Shown here in pieces: positions 16,667 to 25,804 of a stretch of 64,000 bases of DNA. A model generated the notes under the pieces. The model worked only from the letters and a program-made list of their open reading frames with translations. It was not told the DNA's origin and did no database searches. This DNA comes from Larkinella humicola (GTDB taxonomy: Bacteria; Bacteroidota; Bacteroidia; Cytophagales; Spirosomataceae), in NCBI RefSeq assembly GCF_008727875.1, contig NZ_VTWS01000006.1:582468-646467 (forward strand), in the 5' to 3' direction. Each line of letters opens with the position of its first letter. Within the stretch, counting starts at the first letter, position 1. Both the position numbers and the translations under genes were made by a program.

Positions 16667-17878
16667 CTAAACCGGCAGATAGATGATAAACGTGGCGCCC
16701 TGATTTGGTTGACTCCTGGCCGTGATGGCTCCCCCATGGTTGACGACGACCTTCTCACAAATGGCCAGACCAATCCCGGTACCGCTAAAATTATTCCGGC
16801 CATGCAACCGCTGAAAGACCTGAAAAATTCGGTCTACATACTTCCCCTCGAAACCAATGCCATTATCAGCGACCTCAATGCGGTGGTAGGAAGGCACCCG
16901 ACGGGCAGGTCTGATGGTTGGCGGCACGTCTTCAGCCCCTACGGTCTGGCTGCGGATGTGGATGTGGGGTGCCACCCCCGCCCGGTGAAACTTCAGGGCA
17001 TTACCGATGAGATTCTGGAACAGTTGCTCTAATTGCGTGACATCACCCGCCACCATGGGCAGCGACTCCACCTGCACCTGAGCACCGGTTTCGGCAATGG
17101 CCAGATCAAGCACATTCAGCACATTCCCAACCACGTTGTTGAGCGATACCGGCCCATTGAGGCTACGTTGGTTCGTAATGCGCGAAAACCCCAGCAGATC
17201 CTTGATCAGTGTCGACATGCGACTGGCGGCTGACTGCATCCGATCCAGAAAATCCACCCCTTTGCCTAACCCCTCGGCATATTCCGCCTTGAGAATGTCG
17301 CCAAACGATTGAATCTTGCGCAACGGCTCCTGCAAATCGTGGCTGGCCACGTAGGCAAACCGCTGAAGGTTCTCGTTGGAGCGGGTGAGCAGTCCATTGG
17401 CTTCTTCCAGTTCCTCATTGATAGCCGCCAATTCCTCGTTACTATCGGCCAGCTTTTCGGCCAACTGGCGATAGCGATCCTCACTTTCCTGTAGTTGTTG
17501 GCGGGCAATAACCTGTTGGGTAATCTCCGTCGCTACAACGACGATATCAACATTTCCACTTTCATCATGGATAGGCGCGTAGACAAAATTAACGTAAGCC
17601 GTTTGGCCGTCTTCTCTAGCATAAGGAGCCTCAGCCCCTTTGACCGGTTGCTTTGTCCGGCGAACTTCGGCCAACAGCTCCTCCAGACCGATCCCCGCAA
17701 TGTTCGGAAAAGCCTCAAATACGGGCTGACCCAGTACGGATTCGTGGTCAGCCGGCAGTTGCCATATTCCATACATGGTGCTGTTGGCCATTTTCAGGCG
17801 GTAGTCTGGTCCTACCAACACTGCAATCGCCACGGGTGCCTGATCAAAGATGCGGGTTAGCCAATGTTCAATCGTCAT
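16667..17878 (-). CDS. PAS-domain sensor histidine kinase
   Basis: 403 aa from the ATG at 17878. A PAS domain is at about 8-118 and a coiled-coil linker at about 120-175. The HisKA segment has SHDLQEPLRKIQSF with phospho-acceptor His180, and the HATPase domain includes the N-box NLIGNALKFH, a DNGIGF G1 box and GTGIGLAICEK. There is no membrane segment or receiver, so it is a cytoplasmic orphan kinase whose signal could be sensed by the PAS domain. Upstream in-frame codons to 17926 add a short hydrophobic-free extension with no homology, so I use 17878. No partner regulator is adjacent. Confidence 0.88.
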   Translation of the reverse strand: MTIEHWLTRIFDQAPVAIAVLVGPDYRLKMANSTMYGIWQLPADHESVLGQPVFEAFPNIAGIGLEELLAEVRRTKQPVKGAEAPYAREDGQTAYVNFVYAPIHDESGNVDIVVVATEITQQVIARQQLQESEDRYRQLAEKLADSNEELAAINEELEEANGLLTRSNENLQRFAYVASHDLQEPLRKIQSFGDILKAEYAEGLGKGVDFLDRMQSAASRMSTLIKDLLGFSRITNQRSLNGPVSLNNVVGNVLNVLDLAIAETGAQVQVESLPMVAGDVTQLEQLFQNLIGNALKFHRAGVAPHIHIRSQTVGAEDVPPTIRPARRVPSYHRIEVADNGIGFEGKYVDRIFQVFQRLHGRNNFSGTGIGLAICEKVVVNHGGAITARSQPNQGATFIIYLPV

Positions 17879-18126
17879 TGAGATGCAAAGTAATGAGGCA
17901 CAAGGCGGCCAGCCTGAACGAAACACGCGATTTTACCGTCGGGACCTTTTTGATACGATTCTGCTGCCCATCCGGAAACCGGCGGATGATGTGATGGTAG
18001 TGGCAAGATAGCAAATCCGGGGTAAAAACAGGGCGAAGCAATCCAACGGAATGACCCATCCCGGGGTCAACGATAAACCCATGATCCGGCAAGGGGTCAA
18101 ATGGGCAAAAAAATGTAGTTTACGGT

Positions 18127-19323
18127 ATGGTTCGCCTGGTTCTGTTTTTCGGCCTGTTCGTTCTACTGCTGACGGCGTGCAGCAGTGGCAAAACCGCACT
18201 TCGTCAGGGCAATTTCGACCTCGCGGTCAAAAAAGCGTCCCAGCGGCTCAATCAGCCGCGCGGGCTCTTTAAGCGGGGCTACGAAACGGCTCCTCAGGTG
18301 TTGAAAGAAGCCTTCCGGCATGCGTACGATCAGCATCAAACCATCATCCGACGGCTCTCTTCGGCCGCACCAAGCGCCCCCAACCAGCCCGTTTCCTTTC
18401 GCTGGGAGACGGTTTTTCAGGAATATACCCACCTGCAAACCCTGACCGATAACGCCCGGCGCGGCTTCGTTCGGCAATGTCCGGCCTGTGCGGAGTGGCT
18501 GGCAGCCTATCCCGCTTCGTACGTGGATCGGCAGAATGAAGTCCGGGAATTGGCCGCGGCCGACCGGTACCAGGTTGCTGAGCAGGCCTTCACTTTCCGC
18601 GAAGAAAACCGTTTAGCGGCCAAAGAAGCTTACCAGCACTACCAGAAAGCACTGAGCTGGGTACCCAACTACCGACAGGCCCGCGCCCAATCCGAAGCGG
18701 TTTTGCCTTTTGCCATCCTCCGCGTCGTGGTCGAACCCCTGAGTCCGACCAATGAACTTAGTGCCGGAGAGAATCGAAAACTGCAACAGCTTATTTTTCA
18801 GCGTATTGAACGAAATCCAAAACCGTCAACTTTCGTACAGCTGTATCTGCCCACTGAACAGGCAGGCGATGGCTTTCCGATTCACCAGGCGATCCAGATG
18901 CAGGTAACCGGTTATTCTCCCTTTGCTGAAAATACGTTTTCCTCTTCCACCACCATCTACAGCAATCAGACGTATAAAGTAGGCGAGAAAAAAATCAACG
19001 ACTCCACCAAAGTCGATATCATGGAGAAAGTCAGTGGCAAGCTGACCACTCACCGGCTGGAAATTCGCGCCGGCCTGGATTTGCGAATGCGGGCGGTGGA
19101 TACGCAAACGGGAAACGTCTTGTGGGAGGAACCCGTTTGGGAAAGCCGTCACTGGGTTACGGAATGGGAAACCTTCAGCGGTGACGAGCGCGCACTCAAC
19201 GGCAATTCACTTAAACGGGCCGACCCTTTTCCGCCCTCCCGCTGGCAACTCTATGACGACATGCGCGACGATCTGGCCGGGGATGTCGCCGGGCGACTGC
19301 AATCGAAGTACGCCCGGGAGTAG
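18127..19323 (+). CDS. Lipoprotein with repeat-like helical N-terminal half
   Basis: 398-aa predicted lipoprotein with lipobox LLTACSS and Cys at residue 18, so it is likely anchored in the outer or inner membrane. The N-terminal half is helical, with tandem TPR-like pieces (AKKEAYQHYQKALSWVPNYRQAR). The C-terminal half looks beta-rich (RLEIRAGLDLRMRAVDTQTGNVLWEEPVWE). Homologous lipoproteins in Cytophagales are of unknown function. It stands alone on the plus strand between the PAS kinase and a second lipoprotein. Confidence 0.78.
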   Translation: MVRLVLFFGLFVLLLTACSSGKTALRQGNFDLAVKKASQRLNQPRGLFKRGYETAPQVLKEAFRHAYDQHQTIIRRLSSAAPSAPNQPVSFRWETVFQEYTHLQTLTDNARRGFVRQCPACAEWLAAYPASYVDRQNEVRELAAADRYQVAEQAFTFREENRLAAKEAYQHYQKALSWVPNYRQARAQSEAVLPFAILRVVVEPLSPTNELSAGENRKLQQLIFQRIERNPKPSTFVQLYLPTEQAGDGFPIHQAIQMQVTGYSPFAENTFSSSTTIYSNQTYKVGEKKINDSTKVDIMEKVSGKLTTHRLEIRAGLDLRMRAVDTQTGNVLWEEPVWESRHWVTEWETFSGDERALNGNSLKRADPFPPSRWQLYDDMRDDLAGDVAGRLQSKYARE

Positions 19324-19452
19324 GCATTTCTTCCGCAATTCAGGAAACCCGTTTGCCAATTCATTCAGGATCAAGCCCAATTCATCCCGCTACGTGTTTC
19401 ATCCATTCAATGGATTAACCAATTTTGGCGTACCAAAAACAACAGATACGCC

Positions 19453-20226
19453 ATGAAATCCACCCTTTATTCCCTGCTGGCAGCCGCCTTGATCGGCCTG
19501 TCTTCCTGCTCCCATTCGACCCCGGAACCTGACATCGAAACCGATGTTCCGTCAAACCCGCAGGAAGGCGTTGTCAGCGGCCGCGTAGTCGACAGCCAGG
19601 GCAAACCCGTCGCCAACGCCACCATCGTCGCCAGCAGCACCGACTATCACAACCGAACGTCTACCGGTTACACCGACGCCAAGGGCAACTACCGCTTCGT
19701 AGTGCCAACGGGAATTGCCGCCGGTTCCTACACCGTTACCGGTTCGTTCATCACCCAATATCAGGGTCGAAAGTACACACTGGCCCTCTACAACCCCGAT
19801 ACCCGCGTCTTTTCGGCCTACGATGGCGCCGTTCGCAATTTTGTTTTTCGATTGACGGGCAAACGGAATATCGACGACGATGCCGCAGCCAGCCCACTCG
19901 GTGGCACCATGGAAGTACGGCCTGATTTCAACACGACCATTCGCGAAAACATTGAAGTGACGCTGGAACCAGACGGCCCGTTGGTGGATGGCAGCACGGG
20001 CAAGAAAATCGTAGCCCGGCTGTCGGACCGTAGTGATTCCATCGAAGATGTGCCGGTTGGAAAATATAAAATTACCGCCCGGGATGTCGTAACCGGCCAG
20101 AAACTGGGCGTCAGCATCGCCGACTCGTTCAAGCCGTACGCGCCATCGGTCACCGGCCTGTTTGTCGATGACCGGTTTGAGGGATCAACGCTTTTCAGAC
20201 TCGACATCAACATCAGTACGCTGTAG
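19453..20226 (+). CDS. Lipoprotein with a carboxypeptidase-regulatory-like domain
   Basis: 257 aa. The lipobox is LSSCSH (Cys at about residue 19). The segment at about 40-105 (GVVSGRVVDSQGKPVANATI then a Tyr-rich strand pattern) matches the transthyretin-like CarboxypepD_reg fold common in outer-membrane proteins of this phylum. The rest is beta-rich with no assigned fold. The protein is probably displayed on the cell surface or held in the periplasm. It is convergent with the PQQ dehydrogenase gene, with only 20 bp between their stops. Confidence 0.8.
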   Translation: MKSTLYSLLAAALIGLSSCSHSTPEPDIETDVPSNPQEGVVSGRVVDSQGKPVANATIVASSTDYHNRTSTGYTDAKGNYRFVVPTGIAAGSYTVTGSFITQYQGRKYTLALYNPDTRVFSAYDGAVRNFVFRLTGKRNIDDDAAASPLGGTMEVRPDFNTTIRENIEVTLEPDGPLVDGSTGKKIVARLSDRSDSIEDVPVGKYKITARDVVTGQKLGVSIADSFKPYAPSVTGLFVDDRFEGSTLFRLDINISTL

Positions 20227-20246
20227 CAGAATCGGGTTCTACCCCT

Positions 20247-22463
20247 TTATTTCAAGGCAAAGGCAATGTAACTGCCCCCGATTTTCTGGCCTCTGCCCCC
20301 ACCAGCAGCAATCACAACGTATTGTTTTCCAGCAATTTCGTAGCTGATCGGCGTGGCAAAACCGCCCGCCGGAAGCTGGTATTCCCAGACCACCTTGCCG
20401 GTTTTTTTATCGAATGCCCGGATCTTTTCGTCCCGGGTGCCGGCAATAAACACCAGTCCCCCCGCCGTAGAAAGCGGCCCGCCATAGCTGTCGGTTCCGG
20501 TAATGGGAATGCCCTTTTTCGTCAGTTCCGGGTATTCGCCCAGCGGTACCCGCCAGAGATACTCCCCGGTATTGAGGTCGATGGCGTTGAGCGTTCCCCA
20601 GGGCGGTTTGATGCCCGGGTAGCCGTCCTGATCCGTAAACCGCTGCCAGACTTTGCTCACGTAAGCCGGTACATACGGAAAACCGCCCGGGTTGGTAGCC
20701 GCTGGAGCCGGGGCGCTGGCGACCGTCGCCGGGCCGGTTTCCCGGTTTAGCAAAAAGGCAACGATGGCATCACGGTCTTTTTCGGCCAGGTGCTGAAACG
20801 AAGGCATCCGGCCACTGCCGGTTTTTAGCAGCGTTTTGATTTCCTCCGCCGACCGCTTTTTGCCAATATCGACCAGTCCCGGCAGTTCCGGTCCGCTGCC
20901 TTTCCGATCCTGGCCGTGACAGGCCGCACAGTTGGCGGTATACAGGGCATTCCCCGCCGTGACCGGTTTTTTCTGCGCATTCAAGCTGGCCCGTTCCGCC
21001 ATAATCAGCTCCCAGGGGTCTTCATTGACGTTCTGGTACAGAATTCCCTGTGGATCGATGGCGTTTCCACCCCATTCGGCACCACCGCTGTACCCAAACA
21101 GCAAGGTTCCGGTGGTGTTCGGTGGCGTAAACTTATTATCCGTTTTAATTTTTAAAAACCGCTCTTTCACGTAGGCATGGGCTTCCGGCGACAGGTCAGT
21201 AAGATCGGCTTCGGTATACACCTGCCGGTTGAGCGGCAGCGGTTTCAGCGGGTACTTTTGCGTCGGATACGGGTGTTCGCCGGGCAAACCGTTCGTGGGC
21301 ACCTTGCGCTCTTCTACCGGAAACAGCGAGGTTCCTTTGTCCCGATCCAACACGTACACCAATCCGTCCTTCGTAGCCTGCACCACCGCATCGACGGTTT
21401 TTCCGTTGCGTTTTAACGTGATCAGGTTCGGCGGACTCGGGTGATCGCGGTCCCACAGATCGTGGTGAATTGTCTGGTAATACCACTTCATTCTGCCGGT
21501 TTCGGCCTCCAGTGCCAGAATGCAATTGGCAAACAGATTTGCGCCTTTGCGGTCGCCCCCGTAGAAATCCGAAGCAGGAGAACCCGTGCCGAAATAAACA
21601 ACGCCCCGCTTCTCATCCAGCGACAGCCCGCTCCAGTTGTTCGTGGCTCCGATTCTCTTATACGCATCCTTCGGCCAGGTATCGTAGCCCAACTCACCAG
21701 GCTGCGGAATCGTATGAAAAACCCACTTCAATTTTCCGGTCACCACATCAAACGCCCGCACGTGGCCGGGAGCCGCATCGCCGGATTCGGATACGCTTGA
21801 GCCCATCACAACCGTGTTCCGGTAAATAATTCCGGGCGACGTGGCCGTCACCCACAACTTGCTCACGTCATGATCCAGATTGGTCTGTAGCCCTTCGTGC
21901 AGATCCACCCGCCCATCAGTGCCAAAGCTGGACACGATTTGCCCGTTTTCGGCATCGACGGCGTATAAACTCGACCCTACGGTGTACAAAATGCGTTTCT
22001 CATTCCCGTTTTCCCAGTACATCACGCCCCGGTTGGAATTCAGCCGGTCGTTTTTTGAGGGTTCAAATTTCCAGAGTTGTTCGCCCGTTCCGGCTTTCAG
22101 GGCAAACAGTTTCAGTTCGGGCGTGGTCCCGTACAGAATCCCGTTCACGACAATGGGCTGGCATTGAATGGCGCGGCCCCTCTTGCGGGCGGGGTCGTTC
22201 GGATCCGGTTTTTCGGACGCGTCATACATCCAGGTAACTTCTAAGTTTCGGACGTTTCCGGTAGTGATCTGCGTGAGTGGCGAGTGGCGGTTGCCCGCTT
22301 TGTTCCCCCCGTACTGGGGCCAGTCTTTGCCCGCATCCGGAGCCGGATTCCGGAATTCCATGCCAACCATCAGGCAACTTGCCAGCAGCAAACCGGACGC
22401 CATCACCTCGCGCATCCGGGTGTTGAATCCTTTCTTGAAAACGTTCATTTTTCGCATCTTCAT
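20247..22463 (-). CDS. PQQ-dependent dehydrogenase with cytochrome c domain (second copy)
   Basis: 738-aa quinoprotein paralogous to the one at 11759-13864. Blade motifs and the haem insertion match in order: propeller repeats (ALKAGTGEQLW, AVDAENGQIV, ALEAETGRMKW), haem motif C512-A-A-C-H516 followed by GRMPSF, then the last blade (GTLNAIDLNTGEYLW). N-terminal residues 15-35 form a signal sequence; several Met codons at the start leave the exact initiation uncertain (22463 or 22415). It would oxidise a sugar or alcohol in the periplasm. A -7/-33 promoter lies at 22596-22628. Confidence 0.88.
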   Translation of the reverse strand: MKMRKMNVFKKGFNTRMREVMASGLLLASCLMVGMEFRNPAPDAGKDWPQYGGNKAGNRHSPLTQITTGNVRNLEVTWMYDASEKPDPNDPARKRGRAIQCQPIVVNGILYGTTPELKLFALKAGTGEQLWKFEPSKNDRLNSNRGVMYWENGNEKRILYTVGSSLYAVDAENGQIVSSFGTDGRVDLHEGLQTNLDHDVSKLWVTATSPGIIYRNTVVMGSSVSESGDAAPGHVRAFDVVTGKLKWVFHTIPQPGELGYDTWPKDAYKRIGATNNWSGLSLDEKRGVVYFGTGSPASDFYGGDRKGANLFANCILALEAETGRMKWYYQTIHHDLWDRDHPSPPNLITLKRNGKTVDAVVQATKDGLVYVLDRDKGTSLFPVEERKVPTNGLPGEHPYPTQKYPLKPLPLNRQVYTEADLTDLSPEAHAYVKERFLKIKTDNKFTPPNTTGTLLFGYSGGAEWGGNAIDPQGILYQNVNEDPWELIMAERASLNAQKKPVTAGNALYTANCAACHGQDRKGSGPELPGLVDIGKKRSAEEIKTLLKTGSGRMPSFQHLAEKDRDAIVAFLLNRETGPATVASAPAPAATNPGGFPYVPAYVSKVWQRFTDQDGYPGIKPPWGTLNAIDLNTGEYLWRVPLGEYPELTKKGIPITGTDSYGGPLSTAGGLVFIAGTRDEKIRAFDKKTGKVVWEYQLPAGGFATPISYEIAGKQYVVIAAGGGRGQKIGGSYIAFALK

Positions 22464-22595
22464 TGACTACGGTTTAGGAGCGTACGCGAACGTCAGAGCC
22501 TTTCAGAGCGCCGGTAAAATCAATTTTTATCCTTGAATGGCCCTCAAACTTGGCATAAAACATCTATAAATAATGCAATAAAATAATACTATTTG

Positions 22596-22628
22596 CAAAA
22601 ATATCCATTTACTAAAAAAAGGGGCAAA
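22596..22628 (-). promoter_or_regulatory. Promoter of the second PQQ dehydrogenase gene
   Basis: Read on the minus strand: TTTG (22625-22628), a 21-nt spacer, then TATTTTTG (22596-22603). This fits the Bacteroidota consensus and places the transcript start about 125 nt before the ATG at 22463. Confidence 0.55.
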
Positions 22629-22769
22629 TTTTCAGCAAAAAGCAGAACAACGGGAGCGGTTTGTCGTTACTAAATAATAATTGGCAAAAATACACTATTG
22701 CAAAACATACCACTTCATCCACGGTTTTTGGCAGCTTAAACCGTCATTTTAACCGCTGACACAAAATTA

Positions 22770-22802
22770 TTTAGCAACTTATTTATCGGAACTTTACCTT
22801 CG
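22770..22802 (+). promoter_or_regulatory. Candidate promoter of the orphan gene
   Basis: TTTA (22770-22773), a 21-nt spacer and TACCTTCG (22795-22802), one base off TAnnTTTG. The ATG follows 28 bp later. Confidence 0.4.
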
Positions 22803-22830
22803 GCTTATTAACACATACCACAACCACATC

Positions 22831-23094
22831 ATGAGTGTCGTCATTAAACCAACCGTTAGCAACATCATCAATCTCTGGTTTGGCGCAGATACGCCCATCC
22901 GTCAGTACAAAATCAAACTCAATCCTGATCTGTGGGGTGCTTGCCAGCAAACCAATCAGAACTTTACACTGACCCGCAATCAGCCCATCGAGCAATACCG
23001 GAAGTCCGACAAAGTTGCTTTTGCCAAAGCTGTTTTGATGGAATTAGAGCGGAATAAGCAGACACTGGCCACCACGCCCCGCTGCCTGAACTGA
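22831..23094 (+). CDS. Small hypothetical protein
   Basis: 87 aa, no recognised family. The composition is polar with many Gln, Asn, Lys and Arg residues, and no signal peptide or membrane segment. A motif with one Trp-Phe pair and one Trp sits in the N-terminal half (NLWFGAD, LNPDLWGA), and the C-terminal half is probably helical (FAKAVLMELERNKQ). It has a plausible promoter and is open from ATG to stop, but its coding status rests on that context alone. It is followed by the REP-like element. Confidence 0.5.
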   Translation: MSVVIKPTVSNIINLWFGADTPIRQYKIKLNPDLWGACQQTNQNFTLTRNQPIEQYRKSDKVAFAKAVLMELERNKQTLATTPRCLN

Positions 23095-23137
23095 CTACGT
23101 TACCCTGAAAATTTTGTACCAATTCCGGTTTTGAGGA

Positions 23138-23311
23138 GCTCCGTCAGGAGCTTAACAGCGCAGCGTCGGTAGAAAAAAGGGCCAGTCTCACCCCTGCGTG
23201 CCGTCAGGTACGCAAGATTCAGAGCATACTGTGGTCGCGTACCTCACGGCACGCTGAAGCCAAGGGGTCTTCTTTTGCTACCGACGCTACGCTGTTCGGT
23301 TCCTACGGAAC
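23138..23311. repeat. REP/BIME-like palindromic element
   Basis: Four small hairpins in an overall inverted arrangement. GCTCCGTCAGGAGC (23138-23151) and GCGTGCCGTCAGGTACGC (23196-23213) each fold as a short stem around GTCA. Their inverted counterparts are 23237-23254 (reverse complement GCGTGCCGTGAGGTACGC) and 23299-23311. The flanking segment around CAGCGCAGCGTCGGTAG also repeats inverted near 23276-23295. The same GCGTGCC-GGTACGC hairpin appears again at 63978-63994. It lies downstream of the small gene and before the GH31 stop. Confidence 0.7.
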
Positions 23312-23344
23312 GGATTGTTGTACGACCATACTTTTCACCGACCC

Positions 23345-25501
23345 CTACCGGGTCATAAATTCCCAGGAAACGGTGGTGTAGTGAAAATTTGGGTCTTTGG
23401 GTGCGGTCCAACTGCCGGTTAGCTCGCCTTTTTTATTCTTTTTGACATCCAGTTTGGTCCAACTAAATTTGCCGCGATCATAGTCGAAGGTTTTGCCGTC
23501 ATCGTCGTACAAAGCCCAGCTTGCTTCTGTTTTGCCGTAGTGCCGAACCGTCAGCGGCTGTTTTTCGTTTTCAGTCGGCGTGTGCAAAACCGGTGGAATC
23601 ATTGGAATCAGACCACCCTCTTTCACAAATACCGGGATGTGGGTAAGCCCCGGCGTAATTTCGATCACCTCGCCTTCGCCCGCCAGTTTTCCCGTATAAA
23701 AGTCGTACCACTTCCCGGGTGGCAGGATCACTTTCCGGCTCGTTTCACCGGCAAACAGGGGCGCCACCAACAAATGATCGCCGACCATAAACTGGTCTTT
23801 GATGTCTTTTTTCACCGCCATCGCATACGGGTTCTCCGTGGAGTTAAGCGGTCCGGCAATGGCTTTGTCGTCGAACGCAAAACCGTCCACCAGAGGCATC
23901 GCCCGGACCGGCGGTTTTCCCTCAAAATGGTACTGTGCAAAGGTCGTGTAGAGATACGGCAGCAATTGCATCCGCAACAGCATTACGGCTTTTACCTCGT
24001 CGGCCACATCGGGAAACGTCCACGGTTTGGTGCCGTCGGCCCAGGCGTTGAGCATGGCCATCGGCGAAAAACAGACCGTCTGCATCCGGCGTAGCCATTC
24101 TTCCGACGTTTTGGACGACCGGGCTTCCGGCGTCCACAAAACCCCCGCAAAGCTGCTCGAACACAAGGCCGTAATGAAATCGCGGTGGTCGTAATAATCG
24201 TTGTAAATCACGTAGGGCATGGCCGGTGATCCCGCGTTGGAAGCCCGCACCAACCCATAGGTCCGCTGGTTCCGTTCGCGAAACCAGTCGTCGGTCATCT
24301 TCTGAAATTGCAAGCCGTAAATCTGCCGCATCTGCTCTGCGCCAATGCCCGACGGGAACTTGGCCACATCCGGCCACAGCCAGTTGTCGTAGCCATCGAC
24401 CTCATCTACTTTGTATCCCGACACGCCAACCGCCAGGTGTTGTTCCGAGAACAGATCTTTGTAGAGCTTGCGGGCGGGCGCCATATTGAAATCAGGAACG
24501 CGCCCCACCCAGACGGTATGCGAACCCGTATACGGCAAAACCGCCTTGAAAATGGGCGAATGCGAAGAAACGTACGGGTTGATCCACAGGTTGGAGCGGA
24601 TGTTTTTTTTCGCCAGTTGCGCCAGAAATTGGGTAGGTTTCGGAAACCGCACACTATCCCAGACAAAACTATTCGGGTAGGAATGCGACTGCCAGCCGGG
24701 TTCGAGACCGACGAAACTAAGCGGATAACCTTTGGCCTCAAATTCAGCCACTTCCTTCAAAATCTGTTCGTCCGTAAACAAGGTCGGCGTCCGGTGCGTA
24801 AAGCCCAGCCCCCACTTCGGCGGCAAGGTCCCTCCTCCGCAATAGAGGTTGTACCGCTGCATGACTTCCATCGCGTTGCGCCCCGCAAATACCAATACCT
24901 CGGTTCCAGCCGCCGGAATAACCATCTCCACAGCGTCCGAATAAGGCTGCGGATTCCAATTTTTCTGGCTGTTGCGGTTCATTTCGGGCGGTGCGTTTTT
25001 GCCCCCGGCCAACACGCCCGAACCGGCATATACGGTGATGTAGCGGGCCGAATTAACCAACACGCCATAGCCCAGATTCGAGATGTAAAACGGAACCGGC
25101 GCGTGCGTCCGGCCGTTGTCTTTGCCGTTGTAATGATCGACGTGAAGCGTTTTGATGGTGCCCCGCTGCTGAACGGTTTTGAAGTTGAGCCCCAGCCCAA
25201 AAAGCTGCTCACCCGGTTTCAGTGGAAACCGCAACAATGTTTTGCCATCCGTCTTTTCGTGTACACTTTCGCCCAGCAGGGCCGGAAACGGAACGTCGCC
25301 CAGCCTTTGAAGACCGTCGAGCCGGGGTTTTACCTCCGCAACCCCCAGGGGCGTAATGCCGTCCGAAGTTCCGACGACCGCTTTCCACACGCCCGGTGCC
25401 ACCGGCTGCCACTGAAAAGCCGCTTGTTGCGCAAAACCGGAAGTGAACGCCAACAGAGTAAGGAAATTAACCAGGGAAATCAACGACGTAGAAATTCTCA
25501 T
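23345..25501 (-). CDS. Glycoside hydrolase family 31 (alpha-glycosidase)
   Basis: 718 aa with a signal peptide (residues 1-24). The GH31 catalytic barrel spans about 210-560. The nucleophile motif KVDEVDG (the first Asp as nucleophile) and the acid/base region near VRASNAGSPAMPYVI are at the usual distance. The N-terminal galactose-mutarotase-like beta domain and the C-terminal beta domains are complete. Specificity (alpha-glucosidase, alpha-xylosidase or transglycosylase) is not determined from the motif, which differs from the classic WIDMNE. It would act on oligosaccharides in the periplasm. No SusC/SusD genes adjoin it. Confidence 0.9.
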   Translation of the reverse strand: MRISTSLISLVNFLTLLAFTSGFAQQAAFQWQPVAPGVWKAVVGTSDGITPLGVAEVKPRLDGLQRLGDVPFPALLGESVHEKTDGKTLLRFPLKPGEQLFGLGLNFKTVQQRGTIKTLHVDHYNGKDNGRTHAPVPFYISNLGYGVLVNSARYITVYAGSGVLAGGKNAPPEMNRNSQKNWNPQPYSDAVEMVIPAAGTEVLVFAGRNAMEVMQRYNLYCGGGTLPPKWGLGFTHRTPTLFTDEQILKEVAEFEAKGYPLSFVGLEPGWQSHSYPNSFVWDSVRFPKPTQFLAQLAKKNIRSNLWINPYVSSHSPIFKAVLPYTGSHTVWVGRVPDFNMAPARKLYKDLFSEQHLAVGVSGYKVDEVDGYDNWLWPDVAKFPSGIGAEQMRQIYGLQFQKMTDDWFRERNQRTYGLVRASNAGSPAMPYVIYNDYYDHRDFITALCSSSFAGVLWTPEARSSKTSEEWLRRMQTVCFSPMAMLNAWADGTKPWTFPDVADEVKAVMLLRMQLLPYLYTTFAQYHFEGKPPVRAMPLVDGFAFDDKAIAGPLNSTENPYAMAVKKDIKDQFMVGDHLLVAPLFAGETSRKVILPPGKWYDFYTGKLAGEGEVIEITPGLTHIPVFVKEGGLIPMIPPVLHTPTENEKQPLTVRHYGKTEASWALYDDDGKTFDYDRGKFSWTKLDVKKNKKGELTGSWTAPKDPNFHYTTVSWEFMTR

Positions 25502-25804
25502 AGCGGCAACTTAAGTTACAAGTTGAGGGTGTCCTGCACGCAGACGGTGCTTCAGGGTTCTATTTTAGTACTCCCAGCAGAAGACAAAGGCCCGTATAAT
25601 TTACTATCGTTTCGGCTATCCGATTAGAAATGACATTCTACGATGGCCCACATCATCCGGTGCCCCGGCATTCGTTCCCGAATTCACCCGGTTCCGCTTC
25701 CCTTTTCCGGCATTGAACCTTTTCCATTTTTGCCGGCCAATTTGGAATGACACCTTTGCGCGACGAAAACCGAGCCGTAAACCAACCACTTAAAACAAAA
25801 AACG
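25502..25804. other. 303-bp divergent intergenic region
   Basis: It lies between the GH31 start and the ApbE-type gene start. It holds the plus-strand promoter listed next and a small palindrome near 25510 (CAACTT and AAGTTG). I found no coding frame. Confidence 0.55.
25729..25758 (+). promoter_or_regulatory. Candidate promoter of the ApbE-DUF2271 gene
   Basis: TTTG (25729-25732), an 18-nt spacer and CACCTTTG (25751-25758), one base off the -7 consensus. The ATG at 25805 follows 46 bp later. Confidence 0.45.

Larger units (their letters stand above)
22464..22830. other. AT-rich intergenic region with divergent promoters
   Basis: A 367-bp region between the PQQ dehydrogenase gene and the small orphan gene. 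I see no coding frame. It holds the two promoter candidates listed separately and several CAAAAATA words. Low GC is typical of promoter regions here. Confidence 0.6.

Noticed and set aside
24308..25627. A 439-codon plus-strand open frame opposite the GH31 gene
   Set aside because: It lies wholly antisense to a well-supported GH31 gene, has no domain or signal, and its composition (very rich in Arg, His, Gln and Val) is that of a shadow frame.
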